51,663 nt of DNA from Acidimicrobiaceae bacterium (lineage in GTDB: Bacteria; Actinomycetota; Acidimicrobiia; Acidimicrobiales; Aldehydirespiratoraceae), in NCBI GenBank assembly GCA_016845585.1, contig JAERSO010000013.1:1-51663 (forward strand), in the 5' to 3' direction. The position numbers and the translations under genes are program-made. Every line of letters starts with the position of its first letter. Position 1 is the first letter of the stretch. A model generated the notes under the pieces. That model saw only the letters and a list, made by a program, of their open reading frames with translations, was not told the DNA's origin and did no database searches. Positions 24,885 to 34,852 of this stretch are shown piece by piece.

Positions 24885-25967
24885 TCAGCCGGCTCGCGTC
24901 GCCACACGCCGATAGACCGAGGCCATTTCCGCGGTGGCGCGTGCCCACGTCATGGCGGCGATCCTGTCGGTGACCACCTGGTCGACCGAGGGATCCTCGA
25001 CGACGGCCGCCAGTGCCTCCGTGAGAGCGACGGTGTCGCCCGGCGGGACCAGCGGAACCCGATCGGAGATCAGTTCCGGGAGGGCGCCGACTGCGGTGGC
25101 GACGACTGCGGTGCCCACCCGAAGCGCCTCGAGCGGCGGGAGTCCGAAGCCTTCGTAGAGCGACGGGAAGCACAGGACACTGGCGTGGCGCACGAGCGCG
25201 GCATGTTGTTCGCCCGAGAGGTTCTCGATCCGACGGATTCGTTCCGACGCACTCGATTCGGCGATCGCCTGCCGGGTGGCTTGCTCGTCGTTGCCGGCGG
25301 TACCCGCGATCACGAGGTTCACCTCCTTCGGGAGGGCGGCGATGGCGCTGACTGCGGCGGTCACGTTCTTGCGTCGTTCCACGGTGCCCATGACGAGAAC
25401 GAATCGTTCGCTTCCCGCGAGGGTGACCGCGAGATCCCGCGGTGCATCGGCAACCTCGTTCACCGCATGGTGCACCACGGCGATCTGCGCCTCGTCGGTG
25501 CCCAGGGTTCGCACGACTTCGTCGGCGACGGCTTCGGACGAGGTGTGGATCATCGCACCGCGCTCGACTGCGTGCCGGAGTGCTCCGGCCTTCGCCCGGA
25601 CCGCGGGCTGAACCCACTCTGGATGGGTGATCGGTGTGAGGTCCTGCACCGAGATGATCGACCGCGGGGATGGCGGTGCGAGGAAGTTCGTCCCGTGGGC
25701 CACGTCGACCTCGCCGGCGACGCTGCGGACCCCGGGCCGCGAGCCGTGCTGCCACAGCCGCTGCACGACTCGAGCCGGAAGCCGTGAGGTGTGTACATCG
25801 ATCCCGAGATCAGGAACAGCCCCGCGGGCCGACAGCATCCAGCCCGAGACGTCGACGTCGTCGCGCTCGATCAGCGCGTCGAGGAGGCCTCGGGTGACCT
25901 GGTGGATCCCGCTGGGCGCGCCGATCAGCGGGGTCACATCGAGTCCGACACGCACGACTTCGTTCAC
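24885..25967 (-). CDS. GT4 glycosyltransferase
   Basis: A 360-residue GT-B enzyme of the mannosyltransferase-like GT4 group. The N-terminal half has RVGLDVTPLIGAPSGIHQVT and ISVQDLTPITHPEW; the donor half has FVLVMGTVERRKNVTAAVSA, CFPSLYEGFGLPPLEALRVG and VGALPELISD. It resembles the GT4 proteins at 34853 and 35964 in the D-L-T/D-I-Q segment and the Y-E-G-F-G-x-P motif. GTG 25967 is chosen because a TAGGTT box ends 7 nt before it; a longer reading would run through lpdA on the other strand. It converges on the SLH propeller gene with 17 nt between stops. Confidence 0.85.
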   Translation of the reverse strand: MNEVVRVGLDVTPLIGAPSGIHQVTRGLLDALIERDDVDVSGWMLSARGAVPDLGIDVHTSRLPARVVQRLWQHGSRPGVRSVAGEVDVAHGTNFLAPPSPRSIISVQDLTPITHPEWVQPAVRAKAGALRHAVERGAMIHTSSEAVADEVVRTLGTDEAQIAVVHHAVNEVADAPRDLAVTLAGSERFVLVMGTVERRKNVTAAVSAIAALPKEVNLVIAGTAGNDEQATRQAIAESSASERIRRIENLSGEQHAALVRHASVLCFPSLYEGFGLPPLEALRVGTAVVATAVGALPELISDRVPLVPPGDTVALTEALAAVVEDPSVDQVVTDRIAAMTWARATAEMASVYRRVATRAG

Positions 25968-25974
25968 GGCCCAG

Positions 25975-25980
25975 AACCTA
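25975..25980 (-). promoter_or_regulatory. Candidate -10 box TAGGTT for the GT4 gene
   Basis: TAGGTT on the minus strand ends 7 nt before GTG 25967, leaderless spacing. Confidence 0.45.
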
Positions 25981-26023
25981 CTGCCGCGCCGCCCGATCGC
26001 CCCGGCGCATGGCCGGTGGGGAC

Positions 26024-26029
26024 TAGCCT
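26024..26029 (+). promoter_or_regulatory. Candidate -10 box TAGCCT for the LpdA-like gene
   Basis: TAGCCT ends 7 nt before ATG 26037. No ribosome binding site is present, which fits a leaderless transcript. Confidence 0.45.
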
Positions 26030-26036
26030 CCGTCCC

Positions 26037-27398
26037 ATGCGCACACGGATCGTGATCATCGGCGGCGGACCCGCGGGCAACAGCTGTGCCACCACCGCAG
26101 CCAGGCTGGGTGCCGAAGTCGTACTGATCGAGCGGGACACGATCGGCGGTGCGGCCCACCTGTGGGACTGCATCCCGTCCAAGGCGATGATCGCCACCGG
26201 CAATGCCCGTTCGTTCCTGCGACGCTCCGTTCGGATGGGACTCTCCGAGGTCGACACCGATGTGGATCTCGTCCAGTTGCGAGAACGTCTCGCGGCCATC
26301 GAAGCTCGACTCGAGGGATCCGTACGGTCGCTCCTGGCGAGCCAGCGGGTTGAGCTCATCGACGGGACGGGCCGCGTCGTCGGTCCCCACACGGTCGTGG
26401 CGGAGACAGCGGACGGCGACCGCACGATCGATGCCGATGTCATCGTGCTCGCCACGGGCAGTCGCCCTCGGATCCCCGACTGGGTCGACGTTGACGGCGA
26501 CCGGATCCTCTCGACCCGAGATGCCTACCCACCGTCGTCGGTGCCGACCCATGCCGTCGTGGTGGGCTCTGGCGTGACCGGTGTCGAGTTCGTCCACATG
26601 TTCGAGTCGATGGGGGCCGAGGTCACGTTGGTGGTGAGTCGCCAGCACGTTCTTCCCCAGAAGGACGCCGAGGTCGCCGCGGCCCTGGAGGAGGACTTCC
26701 TTCGTCGCGGTGTTCGTCTCTTCAAGGGGGCGCGCGCCACGTCCATCGAGCGAGTTGGTGATGATGTGGTCGTCTCCTGCGACGATGGGCGGGTCGTGAC
26801 GGGATCGCACGCGCTTCTCGCCATCGGATCGATCCCCAACAGTGATCAGCTCGGCCTGGAGAGCGCCGGCGTCACGACCGACGGCGGATACGTGCCGGTC
26901 GATGACCAACTCCGCAGCAACGTCCCCCACATCTATGCGGCCGGTGATTTGTCGGGGCGCTTGCCGCTCTCGTCGGTGGCGTCGATGCAGGGTCGCAAGA
27001 TCGCGGAACACGCGATGGGTGCGTACTCACACCGACAGGAACGTCGGATCGACTACGACAAGGCCGCGTCCGCGATCTTCACCGAACCGGAGATCGCCGA
27101 CGTGGGGCTCGCGGAGACGGATGCCTTCTCCGAAGGGCGCAAGGTCCGTGTCACCAAGGTCCCCTTCTCCACCCACGCCAAGGCGCTGATCAATGATGAT
27201 CCGCGTGGCTTCGTGAAGATCGTGTCCGATCCCGCCACCGGTGTGGTGCTCGGCGGATCGATCGTCGGGCGCCATGCAGCCGAGTTGATCTCGATCCTGG
27301 CGATCGCGGTCACCAACGGCCTGACCGTCACGGACATTCACGAGAGCCTGCTGGTGCACCCGACCCTCGCCGAAGCCCTCGCCGAAGCCGCCGAATAG
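26037..27398 (+). CDS. lpdA: NAD(P)H-quinone reductase of the flavoprotein disulfide reductase family (LpdA-type)
   Basis: A 453-residue FAD enzyme. It has the N-terminal FAD-binding RIVIIGGGPAG, a second dinucleotide fold VVVGSGVTGVEFVHMFESMG, the FAD motif HIYAAGDLSG and a C-terminal dimer domain ending VHPTLAEALAEA. The redox site reads GGAAHLWDCIPSK: of the C-x4-C pair of lipoamide dehydrogenase only the second cysteine is left. The same loss is known in mycobacterial LpdA (Rv3303c), which reduces quinones instead of lipoamide, so that is the preferred role. The symbol is used in that sense. The gene is divergent from a GT4 gene and converges on the carboxylase gene, so it has no operon partner. 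Confidence 0.82.
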   Translation: MRTRIVIIGGGPAGNSCATTAARLGAEVVLIERDTIGGAAHLWDCIPSKAMIATGNARSFLRRSVRMGLSEVDTDVDLVQLRERLAAIEARLEGSVRSLLASQRVELIDGTGRVVGPHTVVAETADGDRTIDADVIVLATGSRPRIPDWVDVDGDRILSTRDAYPPSSVPTHAVVVGSGVTGVEFVHMFESMGAEVTLVVSRQHVLPQKDAEVAAALEEDFLRRGVRLFKGARATSIERVGDDVVVSCDDGRVVTGSHALLAIGSIPNSDQLGLESAGVTTDGGYVPVDDQLRSNVPHIYAAGDLSGRLPLSSVASMQGRKIAEHAMGAYSHRQERRIDYDKAASAIFTEPEIADVGLAETDAFSEGRKVRVTKVPFSTHAKALINDDPRGFVKIVSDPATGVVLGGSIVGRHAAELISILAIAVTNGLTVTDIHESLLVHPTLAEALAEAAE

Positions 27399-27403
27399 CT
27401 CGG

Positions 27404-29149
27404 CTAACCGATCACGGCGACGACGTCGCCACCACCGACGGAGTCGCCTTCACTGACACGGATCTCGGTGACGGTGCCCGCCTTCTCGGCGGCCACGTTG
27501 TTCTCCATCTTCATGGCCTCGAGAACGACGATCGCATCCCCGGCCTCGACCGCATCACCGACAGCGACGTTGACCTTGACGATGGTGCCCTGCATGGGGA
27601 CGGTGACTTCACCACTGTTGCTGCCACCGCTGGCGGCCCCACCGGATCGGCGGGTCTTGGCCTGCGGCGACGGGGCGGCGGAAGCCGCCGACTCGGGAAC
27701 CCACATCGACACACTGAAGCGCTTGCCGTTCACCTCCACGTCGAGATCACGCCTGACACGAGGTTCGTCGTCGGCCGGTGCGGCGGCTGCCGTGGAGCTC
27801 ACATCGCTCAGGTCCAAGGTGTCCTCGACCCACTTGGTGGAGTGCTCGAGGGCCGCGAAGTCGGGATGCTCGAGGATCGCGATGTCGGCCGGGATCGTCG
27901 TGGCGACGCCCTCGATCTCGAGTTCGCCGAGTGCACGAAGCGCTCGGGCGATCGCCGTCGGGCGGTCGTGGCCCCAGACGATGAGCTTGCCGACGAGATT
28001 GTCGTAGAACTGGCTGATCTCGTCGCCGGCCTCGTAGCCGGTGTCGAAACGGGTGCCGAAGCCGTCGGGGGTCTTCAACGAGGTGATCGGGCCGGGCGAG
28101 GGCAGGAACGCACCGCCGGCAGGGTCCTCGGCATTGATGCGGATCTCGATCGAATGACCGCGAACCTGCACCTCGTCCTGGGTGAACGGCAGCGCCTCAC
28201 CCGCCGCGACACGCAGCTGCATCTCGACGAGGTCCACCCCGGTGATCAGTTCCGTCGCCGGGTGCTCCACCTGGAGGCGGGTGTTCATCTCCAGGTAGTA
28301 GTAGCCGCCGTCCTCGTACAGGAACTCGACCGTGCCGGCGTTGACGTAGTCGCAACCTTCGGCGACGGCGACCGCGGCTTCGCCCATCGCCGTGACGATG
28401 TCATCGGGGATCCCCGCGGCGGGTGCTTCCTCGATCAGTTTCTGATGACGTCGCTGGGCCGAACAATCGCGGGTGCCCAGGTACACGCAGTTGCCGTGGG
28501 TGTCGGCCATGATCTGGACCTCGACATGGCGCGGCTTGGTGAGGTAGCGCTCCATGTAGCACTCGTCGCGGCCGAAGTACGCCGTGGCCTCGCGCTGGGC
28601 GGAGGCGAGTTGGTCGGCGGCTTCGTCAGCGGTGTTGACGACCTTCATGCCGCGGCCACCACCGCCGTACGCCGCCTTGATCGCGACGGGCCAGCCGTGG
28701 TCGTTGCCGAACGCGACGATCTCGTCGGCGTTCTCGAGAATCTTGGTCGAGCCCGGGACACCGGACACGCCGACCTTCTCGGCAGCCTCGCGGGCGGAGA
28801 TCTTGTCGCCCATCACCTCGATGGCGGCCGGCCGCGGACCGATGAACGCGACGCCGCGCTCGGTGATCGACTGGGCGAAGTCGGCATTCTCGGAGAAGAA
28901 GCCGTAGCCGGGGTGGACGGCGTCGGCGCCCGATCGCTCGATGGCATCGAGGATCGCGTCGGTGTTGAGATACGACTCCGCAGCAGTCTGCCCGCCGAGC
29001 GCGTAGGCCTCATCGGCGAGTCGCACGTGAAGGGCGTTGCGGTCGAGCTCGCTGTAGACGGCGACGGTGGCGACACCAAGCTCGCGACAGGCGCGGATCA
29101 CTCGTACGGCGATTTCGCCCCGGTTGGCGATGAGCACTTTGGAAAACAC
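27404..29149 (-). CDS. Acyl-CoA carboxylase alpha subunit: biotin carboxylase fused to biotin carrier domain
   Basis: A 581-residue protein of the actinobacterial AccA/PccA type. Biotin carboxylase begins KVLIANRGEIAVRVIRACRE, with HPGYGFFSENADFA, the ATP-grasp loop AYGGGGRGMKVV and EMNTRLQVEHPATELITGVD. The biotin carrier domain is C-terminal, with the biotinylated lysine at about residue 547 in LEAMKMENN. It carboxylates biotin with bicarbonate and ATP; the transferase (beta) subunit that would set acetyl- or propionyl-CoA use is not in this window. The GTG start is 18 nt from the divergent birA start, whose product should biotinylate this subunit. Membrane-lipid or fatty-acid precursor supply is the usual role. 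Confidence 0.93.
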   Translation of the reverse strand: MFSKVLIANRGEIAVRVIRACRELGVATVAVYSELDRNALHVRLADEAYALGGQTAAESYLNTDAILDAIERSGADAVHPGYGFFSENADFAQSITERGVAFIGPRPAAIEVMGDKISAREAAEKVGVSGVPGSTKILENADEIVAFGNDHGWPVAIKAAYGGGGRGMKVVNTADEAADQLASAQREATAYFGRDECYMERYLTKPRHVEVQIMADTHGNCVYLGTRDCSAQRRHQKLIEEAPAAGIPDDIVTAMGEAAVAVAEGCDYVNAGTVEFLYEDGGYYYLEMNTRLQVEHPATELITGVDLVEMQLRVAAGEALPFTQDEVQVRGHSIEIRINAEDPAGGAFLPSPGPITSLKTPDGFGTRFDTGYEAGDEISQFYDNLVGKLIVWGHDRPTAIARALRALGELEIEGVATTIPADIAILEHPDFAALEHSTKWVEDTLDLSDVSSTAAAAPADDEPRVRRDLDVEVNGKRFSVSMWVPESAASAAPSPQAKTRRSGGAASGGSNSGEVTVPMQGTIVKVNVAVGDAVEAGDAIVVLEAMKMENNVAAEKAGTVTEIRVSEGDSVGGGDVVAVIG

Positions 29150-29167
29150 GTGCTAATGACTAGCCGA
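29150..29167. promoter_or_regulatory. Overlapping divergent leaderless promoters between the carboxylase gene and birA
   Basis: Only 18 bases separate the two starts. TAATGA (29154-29159, plus strand) lies 8 nt before ATG 29168, and TAGTCA (minus strand, 29162-29157) lies 7 nt before GTG 29149. The two boxes overlap, so one polymerase could exclude the other. Both end in A rather than the usual T. Confidence 0.3.
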
Positions 29168-29941
29168 ATGACCACCCAAGATGCGACACCGCCGGGAATT
29201 GTTTTCCCCAGGGCCGCCGCGGCCGGTGCCCGAGCGGGCATCCCGGTTCGTCATGTCCTCGAGACCGGCTCGACCAATACCGACCTAGCGAATGAGGCGA
29301 GAGCGGGCGATCGCGAGCCGTGTGTGCTCGTTGCGGATCTGCAGACGGCCGGGCGGGGCCGCCTCGATCGTGTGTGGGACGCCGCTGCCGGCCGGCACCT
29401 CCTGATGAGCTTTCGTCTCCCGGTCGAACCCGACGCTGCGTCGGGGATGGTGGTGGCGGTAGCTGCGGCGGTTCGTGCCGCCGTCGCGGGGCTCGCTCCG
29501 GTTCAGATCGGATTCAAGTGGCCCAACGACCTGCTCGTGGAGGACGGCGAGCAGCCGGGGAAACTCGCCGGAGTTCTGGCGGAGTTCGTGAGCGGGACCC
29601 CCGGCGTGGTCATCGCCGGCGTCGGTCTCAATGTCGGTGCCGTCGAACACGATGGGGCGACGTCGTTGGCGATGATCGGGGCCGGCGTCGATCGCGACGA
29701 GATCCTCGCCTCCGTGGTCGACAACCTGGCGGTACGTCGACACGACATCGCTCGCGCCGTCGAGGAGCTTCGCCGGCACTCTCTGACCATCGGACGGAAT
29801 GTCAGGATCGAACTACCCGACGCGACGATCGTCGTGGGAAGGGCGGTCGATCTCGGTCCGTCGGGCGAACTGGTGGTGGACACGGACGGCAACCGGCGGT
29901 CGTTCCACGTCGGTGACGTGGTTCACCTTCGCCCCGCATGA
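29168..29941 (+). CDS. birA: Biotin--[acetyl-CoA-carboxylase] ligase (no DNA-binding domain)
   Basis: A 257-residue biotin protein ligase. Motifs in order: VLETGSTNTDLANEARAG, the biotinyl-AMP loop QTAGRGRLDRVW, HLLMSFRLPV, FKWPNDLLVEDG, KLAGVLAEF and VIAGVGLNVGAV. A short C-terminal SH3-like domain follows (SGELVVDTDGNRRSFHVGDV). There is no N-terminal winged helix, so it is a group I enzyme that cannot repress DNA as E. coli BirA does. It attaches biotin to the carrier domain of the carboxylase encoded next door. ATG 29168 is preferred over ATG 29156 by -10 spacing. An LCP gene follows after 46 nt. Confidence 0.92.
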   Translation: MTTQDATPPGIVFPRAAAAGARAGIPVRHVLETGSTNTDLANEARAGDREPCVLVADLQTAGRGRLDRVWDAAAGRHLLMSFRLPVEPDAASGMVVAVAAAVRAAVAGLAPVQIGFKWPNDLLVEDGEQPGKLAGVLAEFVSGTPGVVIAGVGLNVGAVEHDGATSLAMIGAGVDRDEILASVVDNLAVRRHDIARAVEELRRHSLTIGRNVRIELPDATIVVGRAVDLGPSGELVVDTDGNRRSFHVGDVVHLRPA

Positions 29942-29973
29942 TGCGCCGACGCCCGCATTTCGTCGCGGTGCAC

Positions 29974-29979
29974 TACGAT
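29974..29979 (+). promoter_or_regulatory. Candidate -10 box TACGAT for the LCP gene
   Basis: TACGAT ends 8 nt before GTG 29988, leaderless spacing, which decides this start. Confidence 0.45.
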
Positions 29980-29987
29980 CCGGCGCC

Positions 29988-31565
29988 GTGATAGCCGACG
30001 GCAAGGTCGTTCTGCGGCGAACGTGGCCCCAGCGATTCGTGATCCTGGCGTGCCTCGGCGTGATCGGCACGGCGCTGGCCGCGGCATGGTTCGTCCAGAG
30101 CGTGTACGCCGGCGTCGGTGAGATCGGGCGCGTCCCGTTCTCGGGGGACATCCTGGCCACCGATACCGCTCCCGGTGCGCCGGTCAACTTCTTGATCATC
30201 GGGACGGACAGCGCCGAGGGAATCGACCCCGACGACCCGATCGCCTTTCGTCGCGAGGTCGATCCTCGGAATCGCTTCAACGCCGACACCGTTGCGCTCG
30301 TTCGGGTGGATCCCACCTCCGGCCAGGCGTGGGTGATGTCGATCCCCCGTGACCTCGCCATCGAACATCCCAGAACCGGCGTGGAGTACAAGGTCAACAT
30401 GCTGACGCTGGTCGAGGGCCCCGAGCTGCTCGCCGAGGCGATCTCCGCAGAGTTCGACATCCAGCTGAACCACTATGTCCAGCTCGACTTCCTCGCGTTT
30501 CGTGCGGTGGTCGACCAGCTCGGCGGGGTCTCGGTGTGGTTCGACAACCCTGCCCGGGACCAAGCCAGCCACTTCGAGGTGCTCGACATTCCCGAGGGTG
30601 GGGGTTGCGTTCACATGGACGGCACGATGGCGCTGAACTACGTCCGTTCGCGGGCGTATGAGGAGTTCATCGACGGGACCTGGCGCCTGCTCGATCCTCA
30701 CCAGCCGGACCTGAGCCGCATCGAACGTCAGCAGGACTTCGTCGTTCTCGCGCTCGAGCGAGCCATCGCCCGCGGTGCCCGCAACATCACTGCGATGTCT
30801 GCGCTGATCGAGGCGGGCGCCGACAGTGTCGTGCTCGATCAGGGGCTGACCCCTGCCGAGTTGATCGACCTCGGTGCCGCGTTCACCGACTTCGATCCCG
30901 AGTCGCTCCATCGCTTCTCGCTCGTCGTCACACCAGCGGAGGATCGGGGGAACCTGACCGCGATCCTCGACGATGTCGAGGGTGCCAACGAAGAGATCTT
31001 CGACATCTTCCGGGGCGGAGCGGACGGGGTCGCCCCGGGCGATGTGCGGCTCGTCGTCGCGGGCGCCGATCTCATTGCGCTGGAGTCGGCCGCCGCCACA
31101 CTCCAGGACGACGCGGGGTTCGACGTCATGGGCCAGCGACAGGTGTTCGCCACGGTCGAGACCACCGTCGTCGTCCACCCACCGGGCGCGAAGCGCCAGG
31201 CGCAACTCGTGGCGCAGTATCTCGATCCGGTGCCCGCCATCGTCGAGGAGCCGACTGCGACCGGGATCACGCTGGTGCTCGGCGCCGACCATCGCGAAGT
31301 CGCCTACCTGTTCCCGCTCGACCTGCAGGCAACACTGGCCGCGGTCGACGCTCACGGCGACGTGACGCCCCCCGACCTCGCGGCGACGAGCACGTCCTCC
31401 TCGACCACGACGACGCTCGACACCACGACCACGATCGCGGATACGGCGCCGCCCGCCACCGCCGATGGCTCTCCTTCCACGACCGCGGTGCTCACGACCG
31501 CCGTGCCCACGACAACCAGTGAGTCGACCCGGGGGCGACCGCCGGCAGGCCAATCCTGCGGATGA
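29988..31565 (+). CDS. LytR-CpsA-Psr (LCP) family glycopolymer transferase with LytR_C domain and Ser/Thr-rich tail
   Basis: A 525-residue membrane-anchored protein. One N-terminal helix (FVILACLGVIGTALAAAWFV) is followed by the LCP domain: VNFLIIGTDSAEG, RFNADTVALVRVDP, VMSIPRDLAIEHP, the LNHYVQLDFLAFRAVVDQLG block and ALNYVRSRAYEEFIDG. The arginines of S-I-P-R-D and Y-V-R-S-R are those that bind the lipid pyrophosphate. A LytR_C-like domain covers about residues 345-450. The last 60 residues are very rich in Thr and Ser and end QSCG. LCP enzymes move lipid-linked glycans onto peptidoglycan, so this may attach the polysaccharide made here to the wall (inference). It follows birA, probably by chance. 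Confidence 0.9.
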   Translation: MIADGKVVLRRTWPQRFVILACLGVIGTALAAAWFVQSVYAGVGEIGRVPFSGDILATDTAPGAPVNFLIIGTDSAEGIDPDDPIAFRREVDPRNRFNADTVALVRVDPTSGQAWVMSIPRDLAIEHPRTGVEYKVNMLTLVEGPELLAEAISAEFDIQLNHYVQLDFLAFRAVVDQLGGVSVWFDNPARDQASHFEVLDIPEGGGCVHMDGTMALNYVRSRAYEEFIDGTWRLLDPHQPDLSRIERQQDFVVLALERAIARGARNITAMSALIEAGADSVVLDQGLTPAELIDLGAAFTDFDPESLHRFSLVVTPAEDRGNLTAILDDVEGANEEIFDIFRGGADGVAPGDVRLVVAGADLIALESAAATLQDDAGFDVMGQRQVFATVETTVVVHPPGAKRQAQLVAQYLDPVPAIVEEPTATGITLVLGADHREVAYLFPLDLQATLAAVDAHGDVTPPDLAATSTSSSTTTTLDTTTTIADTAPPATADGSPSTTAVLTTAVPTTTSESTRGRPPAGQSCG

Positions 31566-31588
31566 ACAATCCTGCCACCTTGTGTCCG

Positions 31589-31594
31589 TAGACT
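31589..31594 (+). promoter_or_regulatory. Possible -10 box TAGACT for the ugd-uxs operon
   Basis: TAGACT lies about 52 nt before ATG 31647, giving a leader of about 45 nt. Unlike most operon heads here, this gene has a good Shine-Dalgarno sequence (AGGAG at 31638-31642), consistent with a leadered transcript. Confidence 0.35.
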
Positions 31595-31646
31595 CAGGGT
31601 TGGCTACGGGTGCCGATGCGTGTCTCAGCACCATCTCAGGAGCAAG

Positions 31647-32917
31647 ATGACCAGCACAATCGCCGTGATCGGCACCGGATACGTCGGGCTCACCACCGGC
31701 GCCTGTTTCTCGAAACTCGGCCATGACGTGATCTGTGCCGACATCGTCCCCGAGAAGGTCGAGTCACTGAAGCGCGGCGAGATCCCGATCCACGAAGCCG
31801 GCCTCGAAGAGATCGTTCGCGAGGGGATCGACGCCGGGAAGTTGACGTTCGTCCTCGGCGCGGAGAACGCCGTCGCCGACGCAGAGTTCGTCTATCTCTG
31901 CGTGCCGACCCCGCAGGGAGCGGACGGCTCGGCGGATCTGAGCTACCTCCAGTCGGCAGCGAGTGAGATCAGTGCCAACCTGGCACCGGGCACGGTGGTG
32001 GTGAACAAGTCCACCGTTCCCGTGGGTTCGACGCTGCTCGTCGAGCAGGCCCTCGGCCGTTCCGACATCCCGGTCGTGTCGAACCCCGAGTTCCTCCGTG
32101 AGGGCACTGCGGTCGACGATTTCCTCAACCCCGACCGCGTGGTCATCGGCAGTGATGACCAGGCCGCCGCCGGTCGGGTCGCCTCGCTGTACCTCGGCGT
32201 CCGCGCTCCGATCATGGTCACCGATCCTGCCTCGGCCGAGACCTGCAAGTACGCGGCCAACGCATTCCTCGCCACCAAGCTCTCGTTCACCAACGCCATC
32301 GCAGCGGTGTGCGAGGCCGTTGGCGCCGATGTCAACGACGTCCTGCTCGGCATGGGCTACGACCACCGGATCGGCCATGAGTTCCTGCGGCCCGGGCCGG
32401 GATGGGGTGGCTCGTGCTTCCCGAAGGACTCGAAGGCGATCATCTCCATCGCCGAGGACGCCGGCTACGACTTCTCACTGATGCGCGGTGTGGTCGCGGT
32501 CAACGAAGAGCAATTCGACCGCATCGTGCGCAAGGTGGAATCGGTCGCCGACATCGAGGGAGCCACCGTCGCGATGCTCGGACTCGCCTTCAAGGCCGGA
32601 ACCGACGACGTTCGCCAGTCGCCGTCCATCGAGGTCGCCCGCCGGCTGATCGCCAAGGGCGCCAAGGTGCGGGGCTTTGATCCGGCCGTGAGCAGCCTCG
32701 ACATCGAGGGTCTCGAGGTCGTCGACGACGCGTATGCCGCGTGCGAGGGCGCCGTGGCGCTCGTGGTCGGTACGGAGTGGGACGACTTCAAGTGGCTCGA
32801 TCTCGACAAGATCGGGGATTCGATGGCCGCCCGGAACGTCGTGGACGCCCGCAACCTGCTCGACCGGGGAGCGCTCCGCCGTCGCGGGTTCACCTATCAG
32901 GGCGTCGGGCGTTCCTG

Positions 32918-32918
<1 letters not shown>
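31647..32918 (+). CDS. ugd: UDP-glucose 6-dehydrogenase
   Basis: A 423-residue protein of normal family length. Motifs: the NAD-binding [78 protein letters not shown], the catalytic cysteine in [13 protein letters not shown], and [19 protein letters not shown]. It oxidises UDP-glucose twice to UDP-glucuronate with two NAD+. ATG 31647 has AGGAG 4 nt upstream. The stop shares a base with the ATG of the uxs gene (TGATG at 32916-32920), so the product is passed on to UDP-xylose or used directly as a uronic acid donor. Confidence 0.95.
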
Positions 32919-33852
<934 letters not shown>

Positions 33853-33856
<4 letters not shown>

Positions 33857-34815
33857 TTCCGACGGGACTCGGCTTCGGTTCGGTGCGTCTCGTACCACTC
33901 GACTGTGGCGCGTAGACCGTCGCGAAAGTCGGTGGTGGCCTCGAACCCGAAGTACTCCCGGGCGCGGCTCGCGTCGACGCTACGACGTGGTTGCCCGTCG
34001 GGGCGGCTCGAGTCCCAGGTGATCCGACCGTCGAAGCGGGTGACCTCGGCGATGATCTCCACGAGTTCCTTGATGAGGATCTCCGCATCGCTGCCGAGGT
34101 TGACCGGTTCCGGGCCGTCGTAGTGCTCGGCCGCCGCCACGATGCCGCGAGCTGCGTCCTCGACGAAGAGAAACTCGCGACTGGCACCACCCGTTCCCCA
34201 GACCTCGATCTCGTCGGCGCCGGTCTCGCGTGCGATGACGCACTTGCGGATCAGTGCGGGGATGACGTGGGACACGTCGGGGTGGAACTTGTCGCCGGGG
34301 CCATAGAGGTTGGTCGGCATCACGTAGGCACCGCGTTGGCCGTACTGCGCCCGGTTGGCCTGCAGATGCACGAGATGGGCGAGTTTGGCAATGCCGTAGG
34401 GAGCGTTGGTTTCCTCGGGATATCCCGTCCAGAGCGAGGTCTCCTCGAAAGGAACAGGTGTGTGCTTCGGATACGAGCAGATCGTGCCGACGACCACCGT
34501 CTTGGCGACCCCGGCGTGGCGGCAGGCCTCGATGACGTTGGTGCCGAGCAGGAGATTCTCGAGATAGAGGTCGGCGGGAGCCTCCATGTTGGCACCGATG
34601 CCGCCCACGCGAGCCGCCAGGTGGATCACGACATCAGGGGCCGCGGCGCGAATCGCGTCGTTGGCGGCCACGTTGTCGCGAAAGTCGACCTCGGCGCTGT
34701 TCGGTGCGTCGATGTGCGTGATTCCTCGGTCCCGGAGCTGGGCGTGCACCGCGCGGCCGAGGAATCCCGTGCCGCCGGTGAGAAAGATCCGCTGAGATTC
34801 GAACGGTGTCGCCAT
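33853..34815 (-). CDS. fcl: GDP-L-fucose synthase (GDP-4-keto-6-deoxymannose epimerase/reductase)
   Basis: A 320-residue SDR enzyme. It shows [55 protein letters not shown], the Y-x3-K in [34 protein letters not shown] and [18 protein letters not shown], all close to the E. coli Fcl pattern including the conserved cysteine and histidine of the epimerase step. It converts GDP-4-keto-6-deoxy-D-mannose, made by Gmd (42835-43815), into GDP-L-fucose with NADPH. It stands alone on its strand, 9 kb from gmd. ATG 34815 is set by a TACGAT box 8 nt upstream. Confidence 0.92.
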
Positions 34816-34823
34816 CGGAGGAG

Positions 34824-34829
34824 ATCGTA
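34824..34829 (-). promoter_or_regulatory. Candidate -10 box TACGAT for fcl
   Basis: TACGAT on the minus strand ends 8 nt before ATG 34815. The spacer CTCCTCCG is not a ribosome binding site, so a leaderless transcript is likely. Confidence 0.5.
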
Positions 34830-34852
34830 GCTGGTCCTGCCAGACTCCGACC

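Noticed and set aside
25968..27011. 348-codon N-terminal extension of the GT4 gene at 24885
   Set aside because: It is antisense to lpdA; the GT4 domain starts at its usual place after GTG 25967.
27842..29155. Long extension before birA
   Set aside because: Antisense to the carboxylase gene; BirA motifs start right after ATG 29168.
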